DNA of 64,000 nucleotides, from assembly GCF_900112375.1 (NCBI RefSeq), contig NZ_FOLS01000009.1:126641-190640 (forward strand), in the 5' to 3' direction. The stretch comes from Pseudomonas citronellolis. Its GTDB lineage: Bacteria > Pseudomonadota > Gammaproteobacteria > Pseudomonadales > Pseudomonadaceae. Each line of letters opens with the position of its first letter. Positions within the stretch are counted from its first letter, which is position 1. Below the pieces are notes generated by a model. It did no database searches. It had not been told where the DNA came from and saw nothing but the letters and a program-made list of their open reading frames with translations. A program made the translations under genes and the position numbers. Of the stretch, positions 39,490 through 51,675 are shown piece after piece.

Positions 39490-39807
39490 ATGCCCCGCAA
39501 GAGCACCGCGAATACCACCAAGGACGAACTGCTGGCCGAATTCCAGGCCCTGGTGGCCGATACCGAGAAACTCCTGCAGACCTCCGCGGAACTGGCCGGC
39601 GAGGAAGCCGACGCCCTGCGCGAGCAACTGCGCTCCGGCCTTGGCCGGGCCCGCGAACGCATCGATGCGGCGCAGAGCGCCGTGCGCGACCAGGGCCGCG
39701 CGGCGGTAGACGCCACCGAGGACTATGTCGGCGAACATCCCTGGCAGGCCGTGGGCGTGGCTGCCGGCGTCGGCTTCCTGCTCGGCCTGCTGGTCGGACG
39801 GCGCTGA
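39490..39807 (+). CDS. DUF883 (ElaB/YqjD/YgaM) family membrane-anchored protein
   Basis: A 105-residue protein with a long amphipathic coiled coil (about 10-70) and one C-terminal transmembrane helix (AVGVAAGVGFLLGLLVGRR) containing the GxxxG-like pattern of the family. E. coli YqjD and ElaB sit in the inner membrane and bind ribosomes in stationary phase. It begins a three-gene run (3-base gap to the next gene) like E. coli yqjDEK. Confidence 0.92.
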   Translation: MPRKSTANTTKDELLAEFQALVADTEKLLQTSAELAGEEADALREQLRSGLGRARERIDAAQSAVRDQGRAAVDATEDYVGEHPWQAVGVAAGVGFLLGLLVGRR

Positions 39808-39810
39808 CCG

Positions 39811-40194
39811 ATGAGCGACGCCACGGACGCCCCGCAACACCATGGCCCTTCCGTGCGGCGCTTCGGCGCCGCACTGCTGGGCCTGCTGCATGGCCATGTC
39901 GAACTCTTCGGCCTGGAACTGCAGGAACAGAAGAGCCGTACCCTGGCGCTGTTGCTGTTCGCCGGGCTGGCGTTGCTGTTCGCCCTGCTGCTGATACTGG
40001 GCCTGTCGCTGCTGGTGCTGGTGCTGTTCTGGGACAGCGACCGGCTGGCCGCGGTGCTCGGCCTGTGCGCCTTCTATGCGCTGGGCGGCGGGCTGTGCGC
40101 CTGGCGCCTGTACCAACTGGTGGACGACGACAGCTCGCCGTTCAGCGCCACCCTGGAAGAACTGGCCCGCGACCGGGAGCAACTGCTGCCATGA
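39811..40194 (+). CDS. YqjE-like phage-holin-family membrane protein
   Basis: A 127-residue inner-membrane protein with two adjacent transmembrane helices (about 43-72 LALLLFAGLALLFALLLILG... and 80-98 AAVLGLCAFYALGGGLCAW), fitting the putative Actinobacterial Holin-X/YqjE family (DUF1469). It lies between the DUF883 gene and a YqjK-like gene, and its TGA stop overlaps the next ATG (ATGA). The role is unknown; the operon is usually stress-related. Confidence 0.88.
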   Translation: MSDATDAPQHHGPSVRRFGAALLGLLHGHVELFGLELQEQKSRTLALLLFAGLALLFALLLILGLSLLVLVLFWDSDRLAAVLGLCAFYALGGGLCAWRLYQLVDDDSSPFSATLEELARDREQLLP

Positions 40195-40541
40195 GTGAAC
40201 TGCCGCAACTATCCCCCCGCCCCTCGCGGCGGGAACTGCGCAAGGCGGTGCTGCGCCTGCGCCTGGAAGTCCAGCGCCAGCAACTGCGCCAGGAAAGCGA
40301 GAAGCTCCTGCAGCCGCTGCGCCAGGCCCGCGACCTGGGCCAGGGCGTGCGCCAGCAGTTTAGCGGCGGCGCCTCCCTGTGGGCCGCCGGTGGCGCCGCA
40401 GCCGCGGCCGCCCTGATGCTGCGTCGCAAACGCGGCCTGGTGCGTCTGCTGCGCCTGGCCGTGGTGCTGGCGCCCCTGCTGCTCAAGCTGCGGAAGACGG
40501 CGGACAAACCGACGAAACCGACTGCGGACCAGGGCGGCTGA
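40191..40541 (+). CDS. YqjK-like hypothetical protein
   Basis: A 116-residue very basic protein: an Arg/Gln/Leu-rich helix (RRELRKAVLRLRLEVQRQQ, about 14-32), a short Ala-rich hydrophobic stretch (LWAAGGAAAAAALML, about 63-77) and a second basic helix. It completes a DUF883-YqjE-YqjK-type operon with an ATGA overlap. The third gene of such operons is poorly conserved in sequence; the assignment rests on position and composition. Confidence 0.8.
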   Translation: MSELPQLSPRPSRRELRKAVLRLRLEVQRQQLRQESEKLLQPLRQARDLGQGVRQQFSGGASLWAAGGAAAAAALMLRRKRGLVRLLRLAVVLAPLLLKLRKTADKPTKPTADQGG

Positions 40542-40614
40542 GCGCCCTGGCTGCATTCTTGCTAGGAGGCAATCCCGGGCCGGCGGCAACGCCTTCCTTT
40601 TCCTCCCACTAAGG

Positions 40615-41787
40615 ATGTGTCCCTTGATCGACGGGCAACCGATCGCCTGCTTCCAGCCCTTCATCGATACCGCCACCGGCCTCATCGCCGGGGTCGAAGC
40701 CCTCGGCCGCATGCGCCAGGCCGACGGCCAGTTGCTCTCGGTGGGCCCGCTGTTCGTCGATCCGAAGATTCCCCCGGCCACCTTGCGCCGCCTCGACCGG
40801 CAGATCCGCGACGACGCCCTGGCGCGCCTGCCGGAAGCGCCGGCGGACTGGTTCCTCAGCCTGAACATCTCGCCGCGCTGGATCAGCCGGCTGCGCCCCA
40901 ACCAGCCGCTGCCCAGCCTCAAGCAACTGCAACAGCACGGCGTCGACCCGCACCGGGTGGTCTTCGAGATCACCGAGCTGGGCGGCGGCAACCAACGCCT
41001 GCCCGAGGTGGTGGCGCGCTACCGCGAGGCCGGGGCGCGCATCGCCATCGACGACTTCGGCGCCGGCTATTCCCAGCTCGACCGCGTGCTGGCGCTGCAG
41101 CCGGACATCCTCAAGCTGGACATGCGCCTGTTCCAGCAGGCCGCCCGTGGCGGCCCCAGCGGCGAGGTGGTCAAGGCCCTGGCGCAGATGGCCGAGAAGA
41201 CCGGCTGCTGGATCATCGCCGAAGGCGTGGAAACCGAGGCGGAACTGGACTTCGCCCTGGAATGCGGCGCGCGCTTCGTCCAGGGCTACCTGTTCGCCCG
41301 CCCGGCCCTGGACTTCCCCGCCAGCGACGCCTACCTCGACGCCTTCGGCCAGTGGCGCGACCGCTACGTGCAGCGCAAGCTGAGCGAGCGCGCCCGGCTG
41401 GTGCAGCTGCGCCAGCAACTGGCCGAGCTGGTCGCCAACCTGCGCCCCTGGGCCGAGGGCGGCGCGCGCCTGGCCAGCCTGCCCACGCCCGACGGCTTCC
41501 CGCGCCTGCTGCGCGTCTACCAGTGCGACCGCCACGGCACGCAGATCTCGCCCAACCTGGAATGGAACGGCCTGTTCTGGAAGGAAGACCGGCGCTACGT
41601 CGGGCACAACTGGTCTTGGCGCCCCTACTTCTACCAACTGCTCGCCGAGGGCTGGGAAGAGCGCCGGCTGACGCTGTCCAACACCTACCGCGACGCCACC
41701 TCCAACCAGTACTGCATGACCGCCGGGCAGTTCATCGACCAGGGCCGCCGCCTGCTGCTGATCGACATCGACGCCGAAGGCCTGTAG
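40615..41787 (+). CDS. EAL-domain c-di-GMP phosphodiesterase with C-terminal sensor-like domain
   Basis: A 390-residue protein with an N-terminal EAL domain (about 5-245) that hydrolyses c-di-GMP. The catalytic set looks complete: Glu28 in VEALGR, Asn in LNISPR, Glu in FEITE, DDFGAG, Lys in LKLD, EGVET and QGYLFARP. The C-terminal part (about 260-390) resembles the PAS-like YkuI_C domain, with a WKEDRRYVGHNWSWRPYFY segment. No membrane helix is seen, so it is cytoplasmic. The only Shine-Dalgarno (AAGG, 40611) touches ATG 40615, so the in-frame TTG at 40624 (MIDGQPIACF) is the more likely start. Confidence 0.9.
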   Translation: MCPLIDGQPIACFQPFIDTATGLIAGVEALGRMRQADGQLLSVGPLFVDPKIPPATLRRLDRQIRDDALARLPEAPADWFLSLNISPRWISRLRPNQPLPSLKQLQQHGVDPHRVVFEITELGGGNQRLPEVVARYREAGARIAIDDFGAGYSQLDRVLALQPDILKLDMRLFQQAARGGPSGEVVKALAQMAEKTGCWIIAEGVETEAELDFALECGARFVQGYLFARPALDFPASDAYLDAFGQWRDRYVQRKLSERARLVQLRQQLAELVANLRPWAEGGARLASLPTPDGFPRLLRVYQCDRHGTQISPNLEWNGLFWKEDRRYVGHNWSWRPYFYQLLAEGWEERRLTLSNTYRDATSNQYCMTAGQFIDQGRRLLLIDIDAEGL

Positions 41788-41853
41788 GCCGCGATTGAGA
41801 TTGCCGCGGGCAAGGGGTAGCGTTGGCTGCACCACGAGCAATCGGACGAGCGA

Positions 41854-43185
41854 ATGGACTGGCATACCCTGCTCCCCCGCGAGCGCCTCGGCAAACCCGT
41901 GCACAGCAGCGCGGAACTCGGCCGCAGCGCTTTCCACAAGGACCACGACCGCATCATCTTCTCCGGCGCCTTCCGCCGCCTGGGGCGCAAGACCCAGGTC
42001 CACCCGGTGTCGAGCAACGACCACATCCACACGCGCCTGACCCACTCCCTGGAGGTCGGCTGCGTCGGCCGTTCGCTGGGCATGCGCGTCGGCGAGATGC
42101 TGCGCGGCGAACTGCCGGAATGGTGCGACCCAAGCGACCTTGGGGTGATCGTCCAGTCGGCCTGCCTGGCTCACGACATCGGCAACCCGCCCTTCGGCCA
42201 TTCCGGCGAGGACGCCATCCGCCACTGGTTCCAGCAGGCCGCCGCGCGCGGCTGGCTCGATGCCATGGACGCCGACGAGCGCGCCGACTTCCTCAATTTC
42301 GAGGGCAACGCCCAGGGCTTCCGGGTGCTCACCCAGCTGGAGTACCACCAGTTCGACGGCGGCATGCGCCTGACCTTCGCCACCCTGGGCAGCTACCTGA
42401 AGTACCCCTGGACCGCGCGCCACGCCGACTCCCTTGGCTACAAGAAGCACAAGTTCGGTTGCTACCAGAGCGAGCTGCCGCTGCTGGAGCAGATCACCGA
42501 GAAGCTGGGCATGCCCAAGCTCGACGACGAGCGCTGGGCGCGCCACCCGCTGGTCTACCTGATGGAGGCGGCGGACGACATCTGCTACGGCCTGATCGAC
42601 CTGGAAGACGGCCTGGAAATGGAACTTCTCGACTACCCCGAGGTGGAAGCCCTGCTGCTCGACCTGGTCGGCGACGACATCCCCGAGACCTACCGCCAGC
42701 TCGGCCCCAGCGATTCCCGCCGGCGGCGCCTGGCTATCCTCCGCGGCAAGGCCATCGAGCACCTGAGCAATGCCGCCGCACGAGCCTTCGTCGAGCAGAA
42801 GCAGGCCCTGCTGGACGGACGCCTGGTCGGCGACCTGGTCGAGCACATGAGCGGCCCGGCCAAGCGCTGCGTGCAGCAGGCCAAAGCCCTGGCGCGGCAG
42901 AAAATCTTCCAGGACAAGCGCAAGACGCTGCACGAGATCGGCGCCTACACCACCCTGGAAATCCTCCTCAACTCCTTCTGCGGCGCGGCCCTGGAACAGC
43001 ATGGCGGGCGCAGCCCGTCGTTCAAGAACCAGCGAATCCTCGACCTGCTCGGGCACAACGCACCGGACCCCGACTGGCCGCTGCACAAGGCCTTCCTGCG
43101 CGTCATCGACTTCATCGCCGGGATGACCGACAGCTACGCCACCGAAATGGCGCGGGAGATGACCGGGCGCTCCAGCCCGGTGTGA
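41854..43185 (+). CDS. dgt: deoxyguanosinetriphosphate triphosphohydrolase (dGTPase)
   Basis: A 443-residue HD-domain dGTPase that splits dGTP into deoxyguanosine and triphosphate. The metal ligands are visible as [10 protein letters not shown] and [14 protein letters not shown], with the third Asp in [17 protein letters not shown]. The length fits the Dgt type 2 subfamily. It starts 66 bases after the EAL gene and may share a transcript. The TGA stop is followed 6 bases later by a perfect 26-bp palindrome. Confidence 0.95.
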   Translation: MDWHTLLPRERLGKPVHSSAELGRSAFHKDHDRIIFSGAFRRLGRKTQVHPVSSNDHIHTRLTHSLEVGCVGRSLGMRVGEMLRGELPEWCDPSDLGVIVQSACLAHDIGNPPFGHSGEDAIRHWFQQAAARGWLDAMDADERADFLNFEGNAQGFRVLTQLEYHQFDGGMRLTFATLGSYLKYPWTARHADSLGYKKHKFGCYQSELPLLEQITEKLGMPKLDDERWARHPLVYLMEAADDICYGLIDLEDGLEMELLDYPEVEALLLDLVGDDIPETYRQLGPSDSRRRRLAILRGKAIEHLSNAAARAFVEQKQALLDGRLVGDLVEHMSGPAKRCVQQAKALARQKIFQDKRKTLHEIGAYTTLEILLNSFCGAALEQHGGRSPSFKNQRILDLLGHNAPDPDWPLHKAFLRVIDFIAGMTDSYATEMAREMTGRSSPV

Positions 43186-43718
43186 GGCCCGGTTTCGTCG
43201 CGGCCGCGACGAAACCCCGGCGCTAGGCCTAATGCCGTTCATTTAAGCGATGCTTTGAGTTGGCGAAGGCAGGAGCGTAGGGCGCATGACCTCCACCGCC
43301 ATCCGTGCCACCGGGATTTCCGGCGTGGCCGGTGAGCCCAATCGCGGACGGAGTCCTACGTCCGTGCCTTCCTGGAACTGTAGGAGCGGGCCCTGCCCGC
43401 GATTTCGCGCGCAGGGCGCGCTCCTACATGGGAATGGTGCGGGTGGGCGGCGTAGGAGCGGCTCTCATCCGCGAATCGCGCCGATATGTCCGGCTATCGC
43501 GGACAGGGTCCGCTCCTACGAAGAGCCCCACGGCGTGGCCGGCAAGGCAGCCCCGTAGGATGGGTTGAGCCTGCGAAACCCATGCGGCGGTGGCACGGGG
43601 TGTGGTGTTTACCGGGGGTAGGAGCGGACTCCGTCCGCGATTGGGCCCCCGGACCACGCCATGAGCCCAAATGAAAAATGCCGTTTCTCCCAGACGGAGA
43701 AACGGCATCCTTACGGCG
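43186..43718. repeat. REP cluster F between convergent dgt and hybrid kinase genes
   Basis: This 533-base convergent gap starts with a perfect 26-bp palindrome (43191-43216, left arm GGTTTCGTCGCGG). It then holds the composite REP block 43380-43519 (a direct repeat of 28624-28762), further GTAGGA arms near 43555 and 43619, and the terminator of the hybrid kinase gene (43672-43708). No gene is seen. Confidence 0.88.
43673..43708 (-). terminator. intrinsic terminator of the hybrid kinase gene
   Basis: On the minus strand a 13-bp stem (plus-strand arms ATGCCGTTTCTCC at 43678-43690 and GGAGAAACGGCAT at 43696-43708) with a 5-base loop runs into TTTTT. It lies 10 bases beyond the stop codon of the gene ending at 43719. 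Confidence 0.9.
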
Positions 43719-47441
<3,723 letters not shown>

Positions 47442-47451
47442 GGCGACTGTC

Positions 47452-48078
47452 TCAGACCAGTGCGTTGCGCTTGGCGAACTCGATCAGGTCGACCAGCGAA
47501 TGGGCATTGAGCTTCAGCAGCAGGCGCGTCTTGTAGGTACTGACGGTCTTGTTGCTGATGAACATCTGCTCGGAGATGTCCTTGTTCGAATAACCATTGG
47601 CCAGGTATTGCAATACCGACATTTCCCGGTCGGAGAGGCGCTGGATGAGTTCATGGTCATCCATGCTGCCGTTGTTCTTGCGCGCCGGGCGCACGGCCGT
47701 GCTGGGGAAATAGTTGTACCCGGCGATCACCGCATTGACCGCGCTGATCAACTCGGCCAGCCCGCCCTGCTTGCAGACGAACCCGGAGGCCCCGGCCTGC
47801 ATGCAGCGCATGGCGTAGAGCGAGGCGCTCTGGCCGGTCAGCACGAGGATCTTCAGGGGCAGGTTGAACGCGGTCAGACGGCTGATGACTTCGAGCCCGT
47901 CCAGCTTGGGGATGCCGATGTCCAGCACCACCAGCTCCGGCAGCAAATCCTTCACCAGGGACAGGGCGTCCACGCCGTTGTCGGTTTCCCCGATGATGGT
48001 ATGACCTTCCTTTTCCAGCAGAACGCGCATTGCCATCCGTATCACCGGATGATCATCGACGATAAGAACCTTGCTCAA
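47452..48078 (-). CDS. rocA2: NarL/FixJ-family response regulator RocA-like
   Basis: A 208-residue response regulator. The receiver domain has DD at 8-9 and phospho-acceptor Asp53 (VVLDIGIPKLDG), and a LuxR-type helix-turn-helix occupies about 146-200 (LSDREMSVLQYLANGYSNKDIS, then SNKTVSTYKTRLL). The start codon is TTG at 48078, preceded by GGAG with 8-base spacing; an in-frame stop lies just upstream, so no ATG alternative exists. It is expected to receive phosphate from the HPt domain of the adjacent hybrid kinase. A RocR-like gene is divergent across 283 bases. Confidence 0.93.
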   Translation of the reverse strand: MSKVLIVDDHPVIRMAMRVLLEKEGHTIIGETDNGVDALSLVKDLLPELVVLDIGIPKLDGLEVISRLTAFNLPLKILVLTGQSASLYAMRCMQAGASGFVCKQGGLAELISAVNAVIAGYNYFPSTAVRPARKNNGSMDDHELIQRLSDREMSVLQYLANGYSNKDISEQMFISNKTVSTYKTRLLLKLNAHSLVDLIEFAKRNALV

Positions 48079-48361
48079 TTTTCAATCTCCGACAGACTTC
48101 CCAAGAGTGCGCCGTAAGATATCGTCTAGGAAATCAGTGTCGAGATTAACTGGTGCCACTTTTAACATCTTAAGTAAATTCCCATACATCAAAGTATAAA
48201 TTCCTACACAAACTTGATCGACCAACTTCCGTTAACTTTCAAGCCGGACTTTTTCAACATCTCCTAATGCAAATTCCTACAACGGAAATGGAAGTTTTTT
48301 AAATAAATGGCACCCGCCAGCCGGCACACTGCGGCCGTTATCCAATTCGGTACGCGCGACC
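48079..48361. promoter_or_regulatory. AT-rich divergent promoter region with repeated AAATTCC motifs
   Basis: The region between the rocA-like and rocR-like genes is distinctly AT-rich for this genome. AAATTCCCATACA (48176), AAATTCCTACACA (48198) and AAATTCCTACAAC (48271) are direct repeats, and TAGGAAATC (48125-48133) is a copy in the opposite orientation. Spacings of 22 and 73 bases correspond to about 2 and 7 helical turns, suggesting a protein bound on one face. The half-site TAGGAA(T/A)T recalls boxes of RcsB-like NarL-family regulators. Confidence 0.55.
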
Positions 48362-49609
48362 ATGAACATATCGATCCCATCCAGCCTGCTGGTGCTGGAG
48401 GACCATGCATTTCTGCGCGAGGCCACCGTGCACGGCTTGCGGGTCCTCGGCTACGAGCAGGTCCTGGCCGCCGGCGACGGGGACAGCGCCATCGAACTGC
48501 TGAGGCAGAAGGGCGGAGTCGACATCTGCATCTGCGACGTGCTGCCGCCGGGCATGGACCTGCTCGGGTTCCTGCGCCTGGCGGCCCAGGAGAAGCTGCT
48601 GCGGGCGATCATCGTGGTCAGCGAGGTACCCGCCGACCTGCGCCGGGCCATTGCCCACATCGCCACGCTGTACGGCCTGTCGGTGCTCGGCGAGCTGACC
48701 AAGCCGCTGCAGATGTCCAGCCTGCAGGCACGCCTGCGCCACTACAGCCCTGCACCCGCCGCCGCCCCGCCGCTACCGCGGCCGACGCCATCGGCGCTGG
48801 AGGTCTGGCAGGCCATGCGCAACCGGGAGCTCAGGGCCTACTACCAGCCCAAGGTCGACCTCGACACTCTGCAGGAGATCGGCGCCGAGGTGCTGGTGCG
48901 CTGGGACCACCCGGTCTACGGGCTGTTGCGCCCGGCCTACTTCCTCGCCGCGATCCGCCGGATGAAACTGCTGCCCGACCTCTTCGACCTGGTTCTGGAC
49001 CAGGCCCTGGATTTCGCCCGGCGCGAGCTGCGCCACGGCACCCAGCGAGCGCTGTCGATCAACATCGACCTCGAGGTGCTGCAGCAGCGCGACCTGGCCG
49101 GCCACCTGAAGGAAAAACTGCGGCAGACCGGCGTCGACCCCGCCAGCCTGACCATCGAGATCATCGAAGGGGGGCTGGCGACCACGCCCCTGGCCAGCCT
49201 GGAGAACCTCACCCGCCTGCGCCTGCTCGGCTGCAACGTCGCCATCGACGACTTCGGCACCGGCTACTCCTCGCTGCAGCGTCTTTGCGACCTGCCCTGC
49301 AACGAAATCAAGCTGGACGCCTCCTTCATCCGCGACATGCAGCACAACCCGCGCACCCACGAGTCGGTCGCCAGCACCCTGGTGCTGGCGCGCCACCTGC
49401 AGTTGCGGGTGATAGCCGAGGGCATCGAGACCTACCAGCAACTGCAGCGCATGCGCGAACTGGGCTGCCGGTTCGGCCAGGGCTTCCTGTTCGCCCGGCC
49501 GATGTCGGAGGACGCCTATCGCCACTGGACCGGCGTCGACCTGCAACCGCCGGAGCCGGAAGCCGGCTCCGCGCTGGAACTGGAGGGCGTGCGCACGCCA
49601 CCGGGCTGA
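48362..49609 (+). CDS. RocR-like REC-EAL c-di-GMP phosphodiesterase
   Basis: A 415-residue protein with a receiver domain (about 8-125; acceptor Asp59 in CICDVLPPGMD) joined to an EAL domain (about 150-395). Domain order and motifs match RocR (PA3947), a c-di-GMP phosphodiesterase that antagonises RocA output. Catalytic residues appear complete: EVLVRW (V for A), Asn in SINIDLE, Glu in IEIIEGG, DDFGTGYSSL, Lys in EIKLD, AEGIET and GQGFLFARP. A C-terminal tail of about 20 residues is Pro/Glu-rich. As I recall, the PAO1 roc2 locus lacks a rocR partner, so its presence here is notable. Confidence 0.88.
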   Translation: MNISIPSSLLVLEDHAFLREATVHGLRVLGYEQVLAAGDGDSAIELLRQKGGVDICICDVLPPGMDLLGFLRLAAQEKLLRAIIVVSEVPADLRRAIAHIATLYGLSVLGELTKPLQMSSLQARLRHYSPAPAAAPPLPRPTPSALEVWQAMRNRELRAYYQPKVDLDTLQEIGAEVLVRWDHPVYGLLRPAYFLAAIRRMKLLPDLFDLVLDQALDFARRELRHGTQRALSINIDLEVLQQRDLAGHLKEKLRQTGVDPASLTIEIIEGGLATTPLASLENLTRLRLLGCNVAIDDFGTGYSSLQRLCDLPCNEIKLDASFIRDMQHNPRTHESVASTLVLARHLQLRVIAEGIETYQQLQRMRELGCRFGQGFLFARPMSEDAYRHWTGVDLQPPEPEAGSALELEGVRTPPG

Positions 49610-49629
49610 GCCCGGAGTAGACGCCCGTT

Positions 49630-49974
49630 TCAGTCTTGTTGGTGAATGGGCTGCTCCGGATACCAGGCATCCTGCAGGGGGCTGACCGAACTGCCGCTCA
49701 GCTCATCCTGCTGCTTCAGCCAGTCCTCCACGGCCTTGCGCTGCTCCTCGGTGACCGAGCCGCGGCGCGCCAGGCACACGAAGCCGAAATCGTCGCAACC
49801 GGTATAGGCCAGGCCGTTGGCGGTGATGGCCTGCTCCACGAAGCGCTTCAGGAAGGCCTGCAGCACCTGCTCGGGGAGCCCTTCGCGATAGTCGAGCGAC
49901 AACTCGAACCCCAGTTCCTGGAATTCATCGACGCAGAGCTTCTTGCGCAGACGACGGGAACGGTTGCTGGCCAT
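49630..49974 (-). CDS. yggL: YggL (DUF469) family protein
   Basis: A 114-residue protein of the YggL family (MASNRSRRLRKKLCVDEFQE), basic at the N-terminus and acidic at the C-terminus. YggL proteins associate with the 50S ribosomal subunit. The core pattern KKLCVDEFQELGFEL and the middle YTGCDDFGFVCL are conserved. GGAG upstream of ATG 49974 favours this start over longer frames. It is convergent with the RocR-like gene and divergent from dacB. Confidence 0.9.
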   Translation of the reverse strand: MASNRSRRLRKKLCVDEFQELGFELSLDYREGLPEQVLQAFLKRFVEQAITANGLAYTGCDDFGFVCLARRGSVTEEQRKAVEDWLKQQDELSGSSVSPLQDAWYPEQPIHQQD

Positions 49975-50219
49975 GTGGCGAATCTCCTCGATTGATGACG
50001 GCATGCGGGACACGGGCGAAAGCCGCCCCGCACAGACTCTAGCAGTTCGGGCGCAGCGCTCCCACGCGCATCGGCTTACAAACCCCAGCGCATCCCGCAA
50101 CGGCTTGCGGCATAATGCGCCGGCGCGTTGCCGCGTCACTGGCGCAATCGTCTATCGTCAGTGTCTTCTTTCGTCACCTTCGTCATGTCGATGCCCTGAA
50201 CCGGGATTTCACTTCAAAT

Positions 50220-51662
50220 ATGTTCAAGTCGCTGCGTGTTCTCGCCTTCGCTACCCTGCTGCCCTTCGCCCTGCCCACCCTGGCCGCCCCGATCAAGTCC
50301 GCCCTGCCCGAACGGGTGGAGAAGGCGCTCAAGGCCAGCAAGCTGACCAACGACGCCCTGTCGCTGGTGATGATCCCCCTGGACGGCCCGGGTGCGCCCA
50401 CCTACTTCAACGCCGACGTCTCGGTGAACCCGGCCTCGACCATGAAGCTGTTCACCACCTATGCCGCCCTGGAGTTGCTGGGCCCCACCTACCAGTGGAA
50501 GACCGAGTTCTACACCGACGGCAAGCTGCAGGACGGCGTGCTCAACGGCAACCTCTACCTCAAGGGCGGCGGCGACCCCAAGCTGAACCTGGAAAAGCTC
50601 TGGCTGATGATGCGCGACCTGCGCGCCAACGGCGTGCTCAAGGTCAACGGCGACCTGGTGCTGGACCGCAGCTACTTCAACCAACCGCAGCTGCCGGTGT
50701 TCAACGATGATGGTGGCGACGACAACAAACCGTTCCTCGTCGGCCCCGACGCTGCCATGGTCAACCTCAAGAGCGTGCGCCTGGTGGTGCGCAGCGAAGG
50801 CAACCAGGCCTCGGTGATGATGGACCCGCCGCTGGCCAACGTGCGCCTGGAGAACCAGATCAAGGTCAGCGGCCCGGCCAACTGCCCGGCCTGGCCGAAG
50901 CTGCGTTTCGTCCCGGAAACCCGCGCCGAGGGCACCGTGCTGGTGGCCGCCGGCGAGATTCCGCGCGGCTGCAGCGCGCAGACCTACATGTCGCTGCTCG
51001 ACCATCCGGGCTACACCGCCGGCGCCATCCGCGGCATCTGGCAGGAACTGGGCGGCAGCATCAGCGGCGCCGACCGCCAGGGCACGGTGCCGAAGAACGC
51101 CACCCTGCTGGCCCGCGCGCTGTCGCCGGACACCGTGGACATCATCCGCGACATCAACAAGTACAGTAACAACACCATGGCCCGCCAGGTGTTCCTCAGC
51201 ATCGGCGCGCAGAACCGCACCAGCGCGGACGCCAACGACGGCCTGGCGGCGCAGCGGGTGATCCGCCAGTGGCTGGCGCGCAAGGGCATCACAGCTTCGC
51301 ACCTGGTGATGGAGAACGGCTCCGGGCTGTCCCGCGACGAGCGCGTCAGCGCCCGCGAGATGGCCGCCATGCTGCAAGCTGCCTGGCACAGCCCCTACGC
51401 CTCGGAGTACATCTCCTCGCTGCCGATCGTCGGCATCGACGGCACCATGCGCAAGCGCCTGCGCCACACGCCCATGACCGGCGAGGCCCACGTCAAGACC
51501 GGCACCCTCAACACCGTCCGCGCCCTGGCCGGGTTCAGCCGCGACGCCCGCGGCAACAACTGGGTGGTGGTGGCCATCCTCAACAGCAACCGGCCGTGGG
51601 GCGCTTCGTCCATCCTCGACCAGGTGCTGCTGGACCTCTACGCCTCCACCCGCGGCCAGTGA
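50220..51662 (+). CDS. dacB: D-alanyl-D-alanine carboxypeptidase/endopeptidase (PBP4, DacB)
   Basis: A 480-residue class C penicillin-binding protein with a signal peptide (about 1-23). The active-site motifs are Ser73-x-x-Lys76 (ASTMKLF), Ser-Asn-Asn (KYSNNTMARQ, about 322-331) and Lys-Thr-Gly (HVKTGTLN, about 422-429). The large insertion between the first two motifs (about 95-260) is typical of PBP4. It trims or opens peptide crosslinks, and its loss in P. aeruginosa derepresses ampC. ATG 50220 starts the signal peptide; the upstream in-frame region is non-coding. Confidence 0.96.
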   Translation: MFKSLRVLAFATLLPFALPTLAAPIKSALPERVEKALKASKLTNDALSLVMIPLDGPGAPTYFNADVSVNPASTMKLFTTYAALELLGPTYQWKTEFYTDGKLQDGVLNGNLYLKGGGDPKLNLEKLWLMMRDLRANGVLKVNGDLVLDRSYFNQPQLPVFNDDGGDDNKPFLVGPDAAMVNLKSVRLVVRSEGNQASVMMDPPLANVRLENQIKVSGPANCPAWPKLRFVPETRAEGTVLVAAGEIPRGCSAQTYMSLLDHPGYTAGAIRGIWQELGGSISGADRQGTVPKNATLLARALSPDTVDIIRDINKYSNNTMARQVFLSIGAQNRTSADANDGLAAQRVIRQWLARKGITASHLVMENGSGLSRDERVSAREMAAMLQAAWHSPYASEYISSLPIVGIDGTMRKRLRHTPMTGEAHVKTGTLNTVRALAGFSRDARGNNWVVVAILNSNRPWGASSILDQVLLDLYASTRGQ

Positions 51663-51675
51663 AACCAGCCGCGGG

